Assembly: GCA_015178975.1 (NCBI GenBank)
Contig: WHVD01000041.1
Span: 62,001 to 126,000 of the forward strand
Source: Hysterangium stoloniferum
Lineage: Eukaryota; Basidiomycota; Agaricomycetes; Hysterangiales; Hysterangiaceae
DNA: 64,000 bases
Direction of reading: 5' to 3'
Shown here: positions 22,182 to 35,000 of the stretch, piece by piece
How positions within the stretch are numbered: the first letter of the stretch is position 1
How the letters are laid out: the number at the start of each line of letters is the position of its first letter
Position numbers and translations under genes: made by a program
The notes under the pieces: generated by a model
The model's database searches: none
Told to the model about the DNA's origin: nothing
The model's input: the letters and a program-made list of their open reading frames with translations, nothing else

Positions 22182-23912
22182 TTACCAGAACCGACACGTC
22201 TCCGGGGCAAACCCGTCCGCGAGGCGGAACAACACGACATTTGCCGTCAACGTGGAGAACTGCGAATAATCAATCAGTCAAACCCATCCATGAAAACACC
22301 AAACCGGCCACGAAATAAAGAAAGCATAAAAGGGGGAAAAGGGAAAAGAAAAGAAAAACCACCCACCCCATTACCCAACAACACCGCCGCCTTCGACGCA
22401 ATTGCCATGTCCGTGGCCTGCGCCGCCATCCGCTCCGGGCCATCCCTCAGCACCAAATCCCTGCTTCCCGCCACCCCCTCCCACCCCATCCCCGCACCCA
22501 TCAACGCATCCTTCAACTCCTGCACCCACGGCCTCTTCGCATTCGACAGCACATACACCTTCCTCAACCGCCTTCCCCCACCCAGCCTCTCATACTCCCG
22601 CTTCACCCCCCTAACCCGCTCCACAATCTCCTCCACACTCGGCCAACAATGCCGCAAAAACTCGACCAGCTCCGGCCCGTCCTGCATCGAGTGCGGAGCA
22701 AAGTACTTATCCGGCAGCGTCGGCAGCTGGTTCCAACTGTTGTACGACCAGCCGTTGTTCGCGATGCCGTAGCAGTGGTGCTCGAAGTCGCCCCGGCGGA
22801 TGTGGAGGGCCAGCACGTCGGAGAGACTTTCCGTCATGGAGAGGGATGTGGATGAGGGATGATGGCCGGAAGAGCCTAAAGTAGCACTAGAGTTGGTGCT
22901 GGTGATAATCGGGAGGTTGTGCGATACGGCATAGCGGACCGTTTGCGACCAAGTGAAGTCCGACACAGCCGGGGAGGTAGAGAAGGACGAGAATAAAGAG
23001 AGTATCTTGCGGGAGTTTATGAGTCTAATCAGCATACGTGCATGCGCGCGTGTCATTAGTCCAATCGCTCGACACCTTGCAACAAAAAAAAACGCCCAAA
23101 CTCACGGAAAGTCAAAAACATGCGGCGAATGCGGATGGATCTCCACACAAAGATCCGGCATGTCCCTCAACTCCTTCACCCAATTCTCCAGCGTCGGCAA
23201 TCCATCCGACTCATGCGACATACCGTACTTCGCATGGATATCCTCCACCTTGACGATCGTTCTCCGGTTCGCGGGACAGACGTCCTCGAAATAGTCGCGG
23301 GTGACTGCGCGCGGTACACCCGCCGCAGCGAGAACCGGGGGCAGAGGCCCGCCTGCAGTCGGCCCGTTGATGAAGGTGTTCAGAGGGTGCCAGTCGTTGT
23401 GATTCTTATAGTCAAAGTTCTCGGTGAACGTCACGTCCGTAAAGACGTACGCGCGGTTGGAAAGGAATGCGAGGTGCATGTGCAGCATCCTTGAGAGCGC
23501 AGAACGGTGAGCACGGCCTATGCAGGTTTGCCATTTGTTCAACTCACCGATCCTGAAGCTGATTATTCAAGCCGTACGACCACACCTCATTGGAGAAGCG
23601 GATAAAGCGACCATGACGTCCCTCAGGAGAGGCAAGCGAAAGATTGTGCTGTGGTAAATGTCGTTCAAACGCTCGTATTTGGTCATAAGTCGGTGAAGTC
23701 GCTGGATGATCCAACTCGAACTTATTCGCCTGAGCACGGACAGTAGGAAGATACTCATATCCCGTAAATATGCTCCTGTATAACCAGTATAGAACGACCA
23801 AAGCGATAAAGGACGCTAGGACGACATTACGTCTGCGGCGGAGGAAGAGTATTGCTTGAGATTGGGACTGGAAGGAGTGGCCGCCGTTTGGGAATGGAAG
23901 GGTCGATATCAT
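22182..23912 (-). CDS. Protein-O-fucosyltransferase-like type II membrane enzyme
   Basis: Four exons (23912-23548, 23489-23106, 23024-22367, 22259-22182) encode 494 residues. A short cytosolic N-terminus ending RRRR is followed by one membrane segment (about 28-48, NVVLASFIALVVLYWLY), the signal-anchor layout of Golgi/ER glycosyltransferases. The lumenal part has RFIRFSNEVWSYGLNNQLQ, FLSNRAYVFTDVTF, HIRRGDF (about 324-330; the HxRxGD motif of GDP-fucose protein O-fucosyltransferases), VYVLSNAKRPW, and a C-terminal LLGNGFSTLTANVV. The family is large in mushrooms, and acceptor substrates are mostly unknown. Intron 2 has two nearby AG sites; I chose GATTAG before LINSRKIL because it keeps the frame, with a CTAAT branch upstream. 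Fucosyl transfer itself is inferred from the motifs. Confidence 0.88.
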
Positions 23913-24086
23913 TTTCCGATTAAGGAACTGGATTTTGGTATTAGGATGGATATATCTTGGACAGGGACGGGTCCCTCCCATTCGAACTCAAGAAATAAAA
24001 AAAAAGGGTGTGAAAACAAGTCCCTTATGTAATTACACGCCAATACAGATCAGGACCTTATTTGTAAGGCTGTGTCTAAAAAAATA

Positions 24087-24157
24087 TGCATTAAACGAGA
24101 ATCGAACTCGTGGCTAGTCGATGGCAACGACTAAGGTTACCACTACCCCATTAATGC
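24087..24157 (-). tRNA. tRNA-Gly (GCC)
   Basis: On the minus strand the acceptor arms GCATTAA and TTAATGC pair perfectly. The D-arm contains TAGTGGTAA, the anticodon stem AGTCG/CGACT encloses TTGCCAT (anticodon GCC), and the T-arm is ACGAG-TTCGATT-CTCGT. Length is 71 with the discriminator A, no intron and no encoded CCA. A run of seven T follows after two bases as an RNA polymerase III terminator. It sits between the fucosyltransferase-like gene and the remnants at 24.3 kb. Confidence 0.95.
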
Positions 24158-24345
24158 CCATGTAGGGACTAGCCCTTTAATTATATATGACAGACAAACT
24201 TAATTATACAGCCTGGAGTAAAACAGTCCTTGCTTTTTTTTTTCGTACCACCGTCCCAGTGGCTCTAATTCAGAAATATCGTCAAAAGCGTGTATCTTAG
24301 TAACAACCCAGAGGATAATAATTTGACAACTGGCAAAGAACATGG

Positions 24346-24733
24346 CTACTGATCAATTCGCCACCCAACATCGTATTGATGATGGATAGCATTAAGAGTG
24401 TAGTTTTCTTGAGGAGGTTGCCACGCTCTCAAATCAGCTTTGCTTAAGGGAGTTCGCCAAATACGTCGCCGCATCCATGATGTCGTACTCCTTTGCGTTC
24501 GCCTTTCCGGCCTTGTCCAATTTCGGCACACGACAGTATCTCCATGGTGCCGCCAGCACCGTTAGTCCAGGTGTCCTGAATACAACAACATTGTCACGTT
24601 GAGCTTCTCCAAACAGCGCACTTATCCGACTGCTGCTGATGAACAACGCTGTGTAATTGTCAACCATCCTCGAGAAAGACCCAGAGTCTGTTGAAAATAT
24701 ATGGTGTATACGAACGGACCAAGTTACATTCAA
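24346..24733 (-). pseudogene. Unrecognised coding remnant (C-terminal part)
   Basis: A 99-codon frame (24733-24434) includes DNVVVFRTPGLTVLAAPWRY and DIMDAATYLANSLKQS. A frameshifted neighbour (to 24346) reads LRAWQPPQENYTLNAI and ends at a stop, as if the last exon had slipped frame. The amino-acid composition looks like real protein, but I do not recognise the family. Similar isolated minus-strand fragments follow at 25304-25580 (HYSFEPIFEEWAPDTF) and 26274-26756, which could be pieces of one decayed gene. No complete gene model could be made. Confidence 0.35.
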
Positions 24734-26273
24734 ATTACTAAGCTACTGTAAAGTACTAAATACCCGATTGTGAATATACTAATGTATACTACCTGCTAAA
24801 ATAGTATAACCCATAAAAGGAACAGCAAACCGCGCGAGCGTCCTCAACGGCTTGCAACATAAACATCAATAAATCCCATCGGGGTCTTGACAGTTACGCC
24901 GATCACATCGCTCAGACCAACGGGGAATCCTTTGTCCGACGCGAAATCCCTAAGCAAGGACACATCTCAATAACGAAGGATTACCGAGGCTCCCCAGGAC
25001 AGATATAATGCCGCCTTCGACATATGACAAAGCTACCCTGCTCGCTGTTATGCATCCGGTTCAATATCCTTCACAGCATTTCGTTTCAATGTAATGAAGA
25101 CCAGACATATTCGAATACATCCTGGGTGACAGTAGGGCTGGATTGAGCGGGATTGACACCAATACAAGGCCAACAGTAATGGCCTGCGTGCCATTCTTCG
25201 CTTCGACTATCGCAGTTCGAGGACTATGTCGACACAGTTAGGTATCATGTGATCCTGAAAACTCCCGCGGAACCATCAGTAGGCATAGCCATATTGCATA
25301 TAATCACCGCATTTGCACCGCGAGAGGGAGAAAGTGCCATGCGTTGCGAGAGTGGATCCGCATCCTGTTTCTTGAATGAACTCGGGTGGCTGACAGCAGT
25401 AACAACAGGCACGGAAATCCTGGTATTTTCCTACGCCAACGAAGTAGCCAGATCTCAGCACTGAACGTGTCAGGAGCCCATTCCTCGAAAATTGGCTCGA
25501 AAGAGTAGTGGCGGCGTGGTCGAACAATGACTGTTCTCCGGTACTTTTGGGTAGCGTCTAGAGTCTTAAAGATCAACATACCGTGATTGTGAGAAATCAA
25601 CATAAGGTATTGATATCTCACGCCAGGGCCCGGGCACTTACGATATAATGCTTTAGGATTGCTTCCCACCGCATTACGGAGGCCTTAGCGATCTGTAGAA
25701 AATTCTTCGCAGGGCTGCCATGTCCCAAAAGACACCTGCTGGACCTCGAGGCAGGCCTGGATGGTCCCAATAAGGAGGGAACATGGTGGGAGAAGACAAG
25801 TCTGAAGAGACAGAAAAAATGTAACAAGAACACCCGTACTATTTTCACCAGGTGTGTTGTCGCATGCAAATGCATCCAGTGCAATCGAATCTAAACTCTG
25901 TGAACTGTCGTACCCTTCCAGTTAGCAATAAGTAAGGATTCTTTTGGAACGAGTACAAGTGCTTGGATGAATCTGGGTTCCAGGTTCATCTCTTGTATGA
26001 TAGAGTATACTCCAATGTATCCCATCACAAATATGACAAAGGAATGATTTAAAGTATAATTTTTATTGGCTCTTACAAATACCCACGAAGCGTGCCGAGA
26101 GATCCTTGGGCAGTACGAACGCGTGGAACCGTGTTAGATGGGAACAGTAACGTTTGCCGCTTTGTGTTTGAGTCTTTCATACACGTTAGCGGGTTTGCCA
26201 GGTAGGCTGGACTCCATTCCTAATAGTAATAAATCTATTTTCCATCATAGGGAACATAGTTACGTACGAAAAA

Positions 26274-26756
26274 TTGAAGAGTTTAGGTAAATTGGCAAGC
26301 TGCATGCCTCGGGGAACCCGGTTTCATCGTCTGCTCGTCGGGCTTCAGATATGCTGGGAAAGGGATGAACCGTCAGCAACGGAGACTAAAGGCAACTGGG
26401 GAAATCCGTTGTACGCCCACGCGTCTAGATTGGGCTCTGCAAGTTCCATATGGCCGTTGACTCGTAGGGAACTAGTTAAATGCTCCCAAGCTCCATCCCA
26501 GACCGATCTAGCAACTTGTTGAACCTGTGGGTTATTTGAGCGGAAAACAAGTCATTTCAACGCGTATCTTGCTTACTTGCGACACCACGGCTGCATTATC
26601 TCTAGTATAATTATCTGTTGCGAAACATCTCCTGTTAATAGCATCAGTAACAGGGCTAATATAGCGTTGGCAACAATAAACTCTTTCCCTACCAATTGGC
26701 ATGCTCAGCATACATAAAGCATCCTCTGGTATACGGTTTCGTGGGGACTCCTGCAA
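26274..26756 (-). pseudogene. Partial spliced gene of unknown function
   Basis: Minus-strand sequence reads like two exons. One (about 26750-26579) contains NRIPEDALCMLSMPIGRERV and DAINRRCFATDNYTRDNAAV. It is followed by an intron with GTAAGCAAG at the donor and CCCACAG at the acceptor (26578-26524 approximately), and then an exon with ARSVWDGAWEHLTSSLRVNG and AYNGFPQLPLVSVADGSS. The frame is closed by a stop near 26350. A polypyrimidine tract with TTTTTGCAG lies just upstream of the first exon (near 26757). I do not recognise the protein. The splice signals and composition argue for a real gene, whole or decayed, on this strand. Confidence 0.35.
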
Positions 26757-26972
26757 AAATTTTCCAGTGAGAAACCGAGCGTATTCGGGGGATTTGGTCT
26801 TCTGTTGGTTGGTCTCAAGGTGTATCTATGAAACACAACAAGTCCAACATAAAGAGTGCATCTCAACGTACTCCCCTCCCACATGGCAGTATGAATAATA
26901 TCACATCCATACCCATATATTAACCGGTTCGGCCTGATAAGCTTGACTCGGGCATAAACCAACTAATAAATA

Positions 26973-27131
26973 ATGGGCATAATCAACACGATCTGGGACA
27001 TGACAAAGTCCTGGATCCGGGTCGTGCAGATCGGCAAGAGGCCAAAGCGCGCAACCCCAAAAGCACTCCAGTTCATTGCGGAATTGAGTGACCCAGTCGA
27101 CTACAAAAAACTGGTAGAGTCTGTAGAATGA
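26973..27131 (+). CDS. Small 52-residue reading frame, unknown
   Basis: ATG at 26973 opens MGIINTIWDMTKSWIRVVQI and the frame ends VDYKKLVESVE at 27131. The start context is AATAATGG, which has A at -3. The peptide has an amphipathic N-terminus and basic centre (GKRPKRATPK). It lies upstream of PUF6 on the same strand. It could be a small gene, the first exon of a decayed gene, or chance; I have no family for it. Confidence 0.25.
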   Translation: MGIINTIWDMTKSWIRVVQIGKRPKRATPKALQFIAELSDPVDYKKLVESVE

Positions 27132-27423
27132 TGCGGGGGGTGTATCGGGAGGTATGGAGAGGCGGCAAAGGAGAAGGAGAGGATTCTGCAGAAGAGGGGA
27201 ATGCGCAGGAGCGAATAGGCCATTATGTTTCGCGACGGGAAGCGGGTGTATACTCTCGAACGGTTGGCGAGAAGGTCAGAGACTAGGGAGCGATTCCGAG
27301 GTCATTTTGGAAAACGCTCCTGCGCATTCCTGATCTCTAACTAGGTGCAGCAGGAGTGACGCGTGACGTGACCAAGCTGCTTTGCTCGCCCAGTGAACAG
27401 GAAAGTTTTTGAAACGACACCTG

Positions 27424-27430
27424 CATAAAA
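27424..27430 (+). promoter_or_regulatory. TATA-like element of PUF6
   Basis: CATAAAA lies about 60 bases before the PUF6 start codon, a normal spacing for a fungal TATA-like box. It is weak on its own. Confidence 0.35.
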
Positions 27431-27488
27431 GTACTATAGTCTCTCAGCCTCCAACATTACACACTCATAATATCCTCCACAACCCAGA

Positions 27489-30400
27489 ATGTCTCTCCAT
27501 AACTCCAAAAAGCGTCCCGCACCATCCCAGGTTGGCCCAACGCCAAAAAAAATCAACATCCAAAAATCACATACGGTCGTCACTGACAAACCAAAAGATT
27601 TTAAACCTAAGCATAAAGGCAAGCTTGTACCTGCGAAGCAGTCGAATTCAAAACCCTCCGTATCCAGCAATAATAAACGAGACCAGAAGGAAGTTTTGGA
27701 GAAGGAGAAAGATGTGAAGGGGAAAGGGAAGAAAAGGTCTATGCCCGTTACCGCCGACGTTGAAGAGCAACTATCCGATTCGGAGGATGATGACGACGAC
27801 GACGACGAGCCCTATTTTGATCAAGGCGCTGAAGCTGAAGATGATCCTGCTGCTGAACCCAATGGTGATGACGAAATGGATGTGGATGTGGATCAGACCG
27901 AGACGCTTTCGTCTACGAAAGACCCCAATGGTGCGCGCGGCATACGCGCCTTTCTTAACCTAACACTCACCCTCCATCACCCTTTTTCTAGCCAATCACG
28001 AATCCCACGTCGCCCAGCGTGCGCTCCTCGCCTCCCGCCGTGCCGCAAAGCCACACTCCGCCTTACTCAGCGAGGCCAAGCGCATCTGGGCCGAAGCCCG
28101 CCAAAAAGACATGGAGCGGCGAAAGCAAGGCACAGGCGCTGGCGTAAAGAGAAGTGCGGACAGAGGCGAGCGGCGGGCGAGGGTCACAGAGCTCATGGAT
28201 CTTGTCCGCGGGAAGGTTGCGGATTTGGTCTTGAAGCACGATGCGAGCCGGATTATACAGACGGTGAGTGCCCATATCCATGTGGGGTGAGTCTTTTCGT
28301 CGACGCGTTTCGCTGATTCGATTCACGATTCGATGGTGTGGTGGTAGATCGTGAAGTACGGCCTGCCCGCAGAACGACTGGAGGTCGCAAAAGAGCTAGA
28401 GGGGAACTGTCTCACTCTCGTCCAAGGAAAATACTCCAAGGTTCGTACCATGACCATCATCCATCCGCAGTCTGATACAACAAATAAGCACAGTTCCTCG
28501 TCTCAAAGATGTTCAGATACTGGTTCGTACACTCCCTTCCACCCTAATCCTCTACAATAAAAATATACTAACCAAAAAGAAACCTACTCCAGCCCCCCCT
28601 CTCGCTCCATCATAATCCTCGAGCTCGCCCCCTCCGTCCCGCGCCTGCTCCACCACGCATACGCCACTTCCGTTCTTGCCGATGCGTACGAGATACACTG
28701 TACCGGGAGCGAGCGCGCCCAGCTGCTTCGTGCATTCTGGGGCCGCGAGGCAGCGTTGTTTGGAGACGGTATCGGTGTCGGCGTTGGCGGGAAGAATAAA
28801 AAACGTAATAAGGATGTCGAAGCCTTGATTAATCTGCGTGCAAAAGAACAGCAACAGGGACAGGGTGGCGAACCGACAGATGCCGCCATTGCCATTATTC
28901 CCTCTGGTAGAGAGGGCGGGGGTGGGCTGAAGGCTGTTCTGGAGGCTTCCGATGATATTGAGAGGAGGAAGCGGACGTTGACTTCTGTCAAGGAGAACTT
29001 ACTCGGCATGTGAGTTGATTTTCTCGCCTCACAGATATAAAGACACAACACTAAAAGGATTCATATGTGAATCGTATAATAGATTTAATAATCCATCCCC
29101 TATAGCAGCGAGACACGCTATAACGCATCGCGCGTTATGGGAGTATCTCGAGGCGTTGGGCTCTACCGACCTTTTTCCAGAGGATAAATTCTCCGAACAG
29201 GACCGTGAACGGGGATGGAGGGATATTTTCGATAGGTAGTATATATATGAGCGGGTTTTATGCACTTTATACTGACTCGCCCACTCAAACGCCTTCGGTA
29301 GCTGTCAAGAGCAACTCGCCGAAATGATACACACCCGCGACGGAAGTCGTTCAGTGCGTGAATTTTTGGCACGTGGAACAGCTAAGGTAAGAATATGACT
29401 CAAATTAAAATTTGAAAAAATAGGAAATACAATCTCACTGACAAAAACGAATCCAGGACCGGAAACAAATCGTAAAAGTGCTCAAACCGCACATTGCACG
29501 TATCGCACAAAGCGACGAAGCACAACTCGTCCTTTTCACCGCTCTAGACGTCATTGAGTGAGTGTCTACTCACCCCCTCTAATTTTTTTTCTTTTACTAA
29601 TCCTTTCCCCCTCGCACCCAGCGACACAAAACTCACAGCGAAACAACTCATCGCCGAACTCCTCCCATCCCCACCAACATCAACCACACCAAGTACCCTC
29701 CTCACAAGTGCCGCCGGCCGGCGCACGCTCCTCTATACCATCATTCCCCGCTCATTACGACACTTCACGCCGGCGATCGTCCATGCCCTCGCGGAGACGG
29801 ACGCGCTCCGCGCCAAGACGTCAAAGAAGGACGAGGCGGTGAGGAGGGATGAGGTGCGCGCGGCGGCTAGTCCTGGCTTGTTGGCGTTGGTGGAGGAAAG
29901 GGGGGTGGAGATGAGCAGGGATCCGAAGGGGTCGTTGGTTGTTGCAGAAATTATTCTTTTTACGGAAGGTGGTACGTCATTGCTCTTCTTGTTTACATTT
30001 TTTTCTCCCCTTTTTCTTTCTTTCTTTTTTTTCCTTTTCTTTTCCCTTCAACGTTTCCGAAATTCCGGAACTATAATTTTAATTTGCGACATCCTCAGAT
30101 AACTCGCCAGCCCTCAAAACCCTCTCCACACCCCTCTCATTGCCTTACCCCTCCCCCTCGCCGTCAACCCCGCACCCAATCGACATCCCACACACCTCCC
30201 GTCTCTACAAGACGCTCCTCCAAGGGGGGCACTACAACATGTCGTCAAAATCGATCGAGCCATCGTCCCATTACGATCCTGGCGCGTTCGCGACCATGTT
30301 TGTCAGTACTGTGGGGCGCGAGGGGGCTTTGGAAATGGCAACAGGCGGCGGGGCGTTTGTCCTTGCCGAGCTATGTGAGCGGTTGAAGGGAGGGGACGGG

Positions 30401-30532
30401 GACGAGGCGGTACACGCGTTGAGGGGGAAAGTGAAAGAATGGTTTGGAGAGAGTGAGATGCGGAGGGTGGAGGCTAGTGAGGCGAAGGGGAAAAATGTGC
30501 TGTTGGAGAAGTTGAGGGCGCTGGGTGGGTGA
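27489..30532 (+). CDS. PUF6: PUF6 / Penguin-family Pumilio protein
   Basis: Puf6/PUM3 proteins are nucleolar, bind RNA through divergent Pumilio repeats and act in 60S ribosome maturation; in yeast Puf6 also represses ASH1 mRNA. Ten exons give 791 residues: 27489-27930, 27992-28263, 28348-28440, 28494-28522, 28593-29009, 29083-29235, 29302-29386, 29457-29557, 29622-29971, 30099-30532. The first about 150 residues are basic, then strongly acidic (SDSEDDDDDDDEPYF). Then come NHESHVAQRALLASRR, LVLKHDASRIIQT, YGLPAERLEVAKELEGN and FLVSKMFRY (Pumilio repeats), AITHRALWEYL, MIHTRDGSRSVREFL, and the CPL domain with ALDVID, AAGRRTLLYTIIPR and the C-terminal LYKTLLQGGHYN and LGREGALEMA-like GREGALEMATGGGAF. 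Exon 4 is only 29 bases. The exon 6 acceptor (29083) was chosen by phase. Confidence 0.93.
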
Positions 30533-32063
30533 TAATATTTGGTACGGTGATATGTTGATATTAGTCAGGCCTTTCTTTTGTGGATTAGGGGCTTGAGAGT
30601 GTGGGTGGTTGATCGGATAGATGTACATGTCCATGAAATTCATAGATACTTGAACATGAAAGGCGGATACCAGCGAAATAGTCGCAGTGCTTTGACTAGT
30701 AGAGAAGACGCCAAAAGAAGTACCACTAGACATGCCTTCAGATTTTCAACATGTAATAGACAGGACGGATAGTCTAGTAAGGAATCAGAGCGATTGGAAA
30801 TAGAGGATCGGTCAAACCAGAACGCTGCCTGCGTGCAGAAAAATAAAGCACAAATCTTTTAATGGTTCCGCGGTAGGGCATAATATTGATGTTCTTTCAT
30901 AAAGGAGCTATCGTTGCTCTAACAAAGGACACAGTGAGATGTTTTACTTGTGGCGTGGAAAATAGCTTGTAAAAATACAGATATTTCGGCGTAGCCCCGG
31001 ATGGGGAGTGCACGATATCTTAATAGCTTGGTGCCTCTCAAGAAGTTGTGTTAAGCATCTTCGAAATGAAAAGTTTTTAAATTGAGGAGTGTGGAGTGTA
31101 AGTTTGTTGACTTTATCCTCCACCTTCGACCGGGGTGGCGAAGTTGTACTTGCGTATATATTCTCTCATACTTCTTAATGCTATAGGGTTTATCCTACAT
31201 TGATCCACAGACTTCTGCCAATCTGTCAACTTCTGGCAATGGCGACCACAACTCCCCAGAAGGCGTTGCGATTGCGATGGCAGTACGGAACCACATTTTA
31301 CCGGATGTCCTATAGCTACTGTTGTGAGCTAATAGGTAAACCAGACCGCGCCGGTGCGCTAATAGATCTACCCCGTAGCGACCGTCACGGTAGACACCGT
31401 GATTGAGAGACCCCCACGGCCCAGAGGCAAACGGAAGGCCATACCCATCTTCTATTATCTGGCGATTTCCGTGATATGCGCCACAGCTGATTCGATGACC
31501 GGATCAGGCCGAGAAATACGTCGGGACAATACTCCGCGATGTCTGGCTGTCCTAGTCCCGCAGGATCCCGTTCTACTATAGGTGCTTCCTGTCTCCAAAC
31601 GATGTAAGTCCTAGCTTTCTAACTGCTAAGACTCCGATGTCAGGCCCAGCGTTTTCCTCTACACAATTCCATGATGGTTTCCGGTGGTTCATTAATACTA
31701 TATTAAAAATCTCTGAGGGCCGCCGGGTGACTTCCGTGATTTCCTGAGTAGCCCCGACTGAGACGGAGAACAGTCGCCAAGGCGAGTGGCGCTGGGAGGG
31801 AGGTGCCAATAAATGTGGTGAGTACTAGGCCAAAGATCATGATTCCACCAGCGGGTATGTCAGAAACGTATGCGAGTATCTTACCTTACACAGCGGTATA
31901 AACGCCTAATGGACTCGACCAGGTATAAAGTCGATAGCATCATTCACCCAACATCAGGCTCTTTGGTCTGCATGCCTCCGTCTTACCTTTTCCAGTCTTC
32001 TTGATTTTTTCTTCAAGTGGCGTGCGCTGATGCAAATGGAGGGGGAAGGTGGTCATACCGGGT
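30533..32063. other. Intergenic, no gene seen
   Basis: Short reading frames only, none with a recognisable motif or convincing splice pattern. The 3' flank of PUF6 falls at the left edge. Confidence 0.6.
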
Positions 32064-35000
32064 TATATCCGAACTCGGTCCGAGCAAGCCGGGATAGGAC
32101 AGGCTGTTTCTTTCTTTAGTCGTTTTTGCTCTATTGTAGAATAGTGGTTTTTCTCAAAACTCGACTTCAGAATATAATTCGATCACTGACTACAGAATGC
32201 AGACCAGATAAAAAGGACCAAAGTACGGGATTCATCAAATTAGCCCGGCAGTTTGGATATTGCTTGGCATCTTCCAAGGACAATCTTTCCCTATTAGAAC
32301 GTCGATCAATGGCTTCAATTAAGTTTTACTTCATACCTTGTTCCCTTCTGTGATTGTGAGAGGTGGATCTAATATAATATCTTCTGTGAAGTACGTTTTC
32401 CTTCTCGCTTTCCCTTCATCTTCGAAGTTGATGGACAGTAATAAAATGTAGGTAATTAACGCAATAAGATTCAATTGACCTCCCTTTCCGAGGTGTGATT
32501 GGAAATATACTACCTTGTTATTCTCGTAGGCGTACCGCAACAAGCGCATGTTCCACCATCACCTTACACAGTGCACCTACATACCGAATATGTTCTTCTG
32601 TAGCTCCTTTACTTGCATGTGGGTATATGATATAGTCATCTTTTCTCCAATTAAAAGTCTTATCGTGGCATGTGTGAAAATATGTAACCAAACATTGACA
32701 TTCCTTCCTAGATGTCCTGAAGGCTATACGACATATACATATAGGGGACTTCTTCTCACTAAAGAACGCGTATGCATGGGTGAACTCTCCAATGGAAGAA
32801 TCGGCCTGAACTTCAGAATGAGACGGAGTTCCCCGGCTAGAGCTTGTTGACTGTTTCGCTAATCTCAGATGTGACGCTGGCTGTGAAATGAAATTGAATC
32901 GCCTCCACTGTCTTGGAAAAATGGTGGGACACACGATGCTGCTTCGATGAATAGCACGATTTTCAAATGTGCGTGTTGCAACTAATGAACTGAATGGGGT
33001 TGCTGATATTCATAAGAATGGTCAAAATGCAGATCGTGGAGAATTTCCGAAAATCCTAAGGTTATTCTCGCATTGAGAAGCGAGTCGGAGACATCGGGAT
33101 ACAACAAGGCATGATATTTGTGAATCGAATTGCAAATGACGGTGGAAAGACTTCGATACTATCTCCAAGGGTCGGATTGCAGACAGGTATCTTATTTGTT
33201 ATCAAATTTCGAAATGACGGTTGCAAGCCTGGCAGGATTCGACATTCTTGCCAGTGCCAAAATTGGTGTACACCAGGACTAGGGAGTTTAGGTCCTGATC
33301 GCCTGCAGCAGCTATGATGCCCTCATTTGGGTCAATAGAGTGTATTTGCAACCACTACATATTAGCAAATACACTCTACTATTTGAGTCCATTTGCAGAA
33401 TAACTGCAGGGAATGAGAAGACCACAAGAGCGTGTGACCTACGAATGATGGCGAGAGTCTTCTCGCTAGCTTAGTCAAATTGTCCAATAGGGCTACAATG
33501 TTCGGTTTTTTTCTCACAATTGTCAATAAGGAGTCACTTGCCTGAGGATACCCGACTCCACTCTCATATAAACAAAGTTTCCATTACAAGAGCAGACGAA
33601 TGATAAAGGTCCTGTTCGAAACAAGGATACAGCAACCTGAAAAGCTTTAAAGCTATATAACCTAATTTAGATTATTTATCTGATGCCACAGGAGGCAATG
33701 AAATGAATATCGTTACCGTAAGCTTGAAAACAAGTAAGCATTGAAGAAGACGCAAAAACATCCCACAAACGGGGAGAAAGGAATAGCATTGCATGCGAGT
33801 TTGGCAACCCTGCATTATCTGTGTCCAAAATCATGCCCAGTATCCAACCATAAATAAAACAGACGCCTCAGAATCAGGACCGACAGCGCATAAGTAGGCA
33901 TCATAGTTATGTTAGGAGAGCAGTCGTCTACAGGTTGGGAGTAGTGATACATGCAATTGACCCGAGGATGACAAAAATATGAAGAACTCGATGACCATTG
34001 ATGACCATTGATGAGTCAGGGTAGATGTTACTTTTCGCCATCGGGGATTGGGGTCAGAGGGGTACATTACGTTGTGCGCAATCGGTATGACTGGAGGAAC
34101 ATCGAGACGTCGTGACGCAGTCGTGCCGAGTCGTGCATGACAACAAGGGCATGAGAACGCGTCTAATTGAGGGGTGGACGTGTCCGGATGAAACGGCTTC
34201 GTCAGATAGAACGACTGTCAAAAGTGGGTGCAAACGACTTGCGTTCTAAGTTGGACTAAAAGAGGGTAAACGGGAGGAGCTTAGAGGGCAAGTCTGTCAA
34301 CTCAGAATAATAGCAAGTCTCATGATCACATGTCTTGGGTTATCGGGCAAGAAGAGCTTCAAAAACAAGCAGGGTCCGAGTGTCGTGGAAATAGACGCGA
34401 GGGCGGTGTAGGGGTGGATAAACCCAGTAAGGGTCATAGATACGCAGGGTACAGAGCAGCGAAACACACCGCATTAGCGGCGTTGACCGAAGAAAGAAGC
34501 TGGTAAGGGACGAAATGGGCCATGTAATACCTTGATTTTTGAGTAACTTTCTTCGGGGGCATTCGGGGTACAGCGGGCAAGGATGGACGAGACAATCGCA
34601 TACGCCCAACGTCTGACAACGTCTTTCAATTTCAATGTATGAGCTGCGAATGGAACCGGTAGCTAAACACGGGTGGCCAGACCGGCAAATATCTCGAACC
34701 CGTGACGAGCCATTGACGGGTTGAATCGGTTATCGGGAATTTTCCAATGAAAGGGACAAAAAAAATGGGCCATAAGCGAGGGCGAGCATAGATATTACGT
34801 CGCCCCCACACTACGACGTAGGTAAGGGATGGTGGTAGTGAAAGAGAGGCCCGTGTAAGTGAATGAGCTAACCGTGACAGAAGGCATACAATATTTTTTC
34901 CTCTGTCATGATCAAAATGTGTGAGTGGCGTATAATGGCTCGTCGGTCATTGGCACTATCCCATTACAACAGCGACTCTGTGTAAATTTCATTATTTATA

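Noticed and set aside
22290-22772. 160-codon plus-strand frame opposite the fucosyltransferase-like gene
   Set aside because: It is antisense to conserved exon 3, has skewed Pro/Ser composition and no motif.
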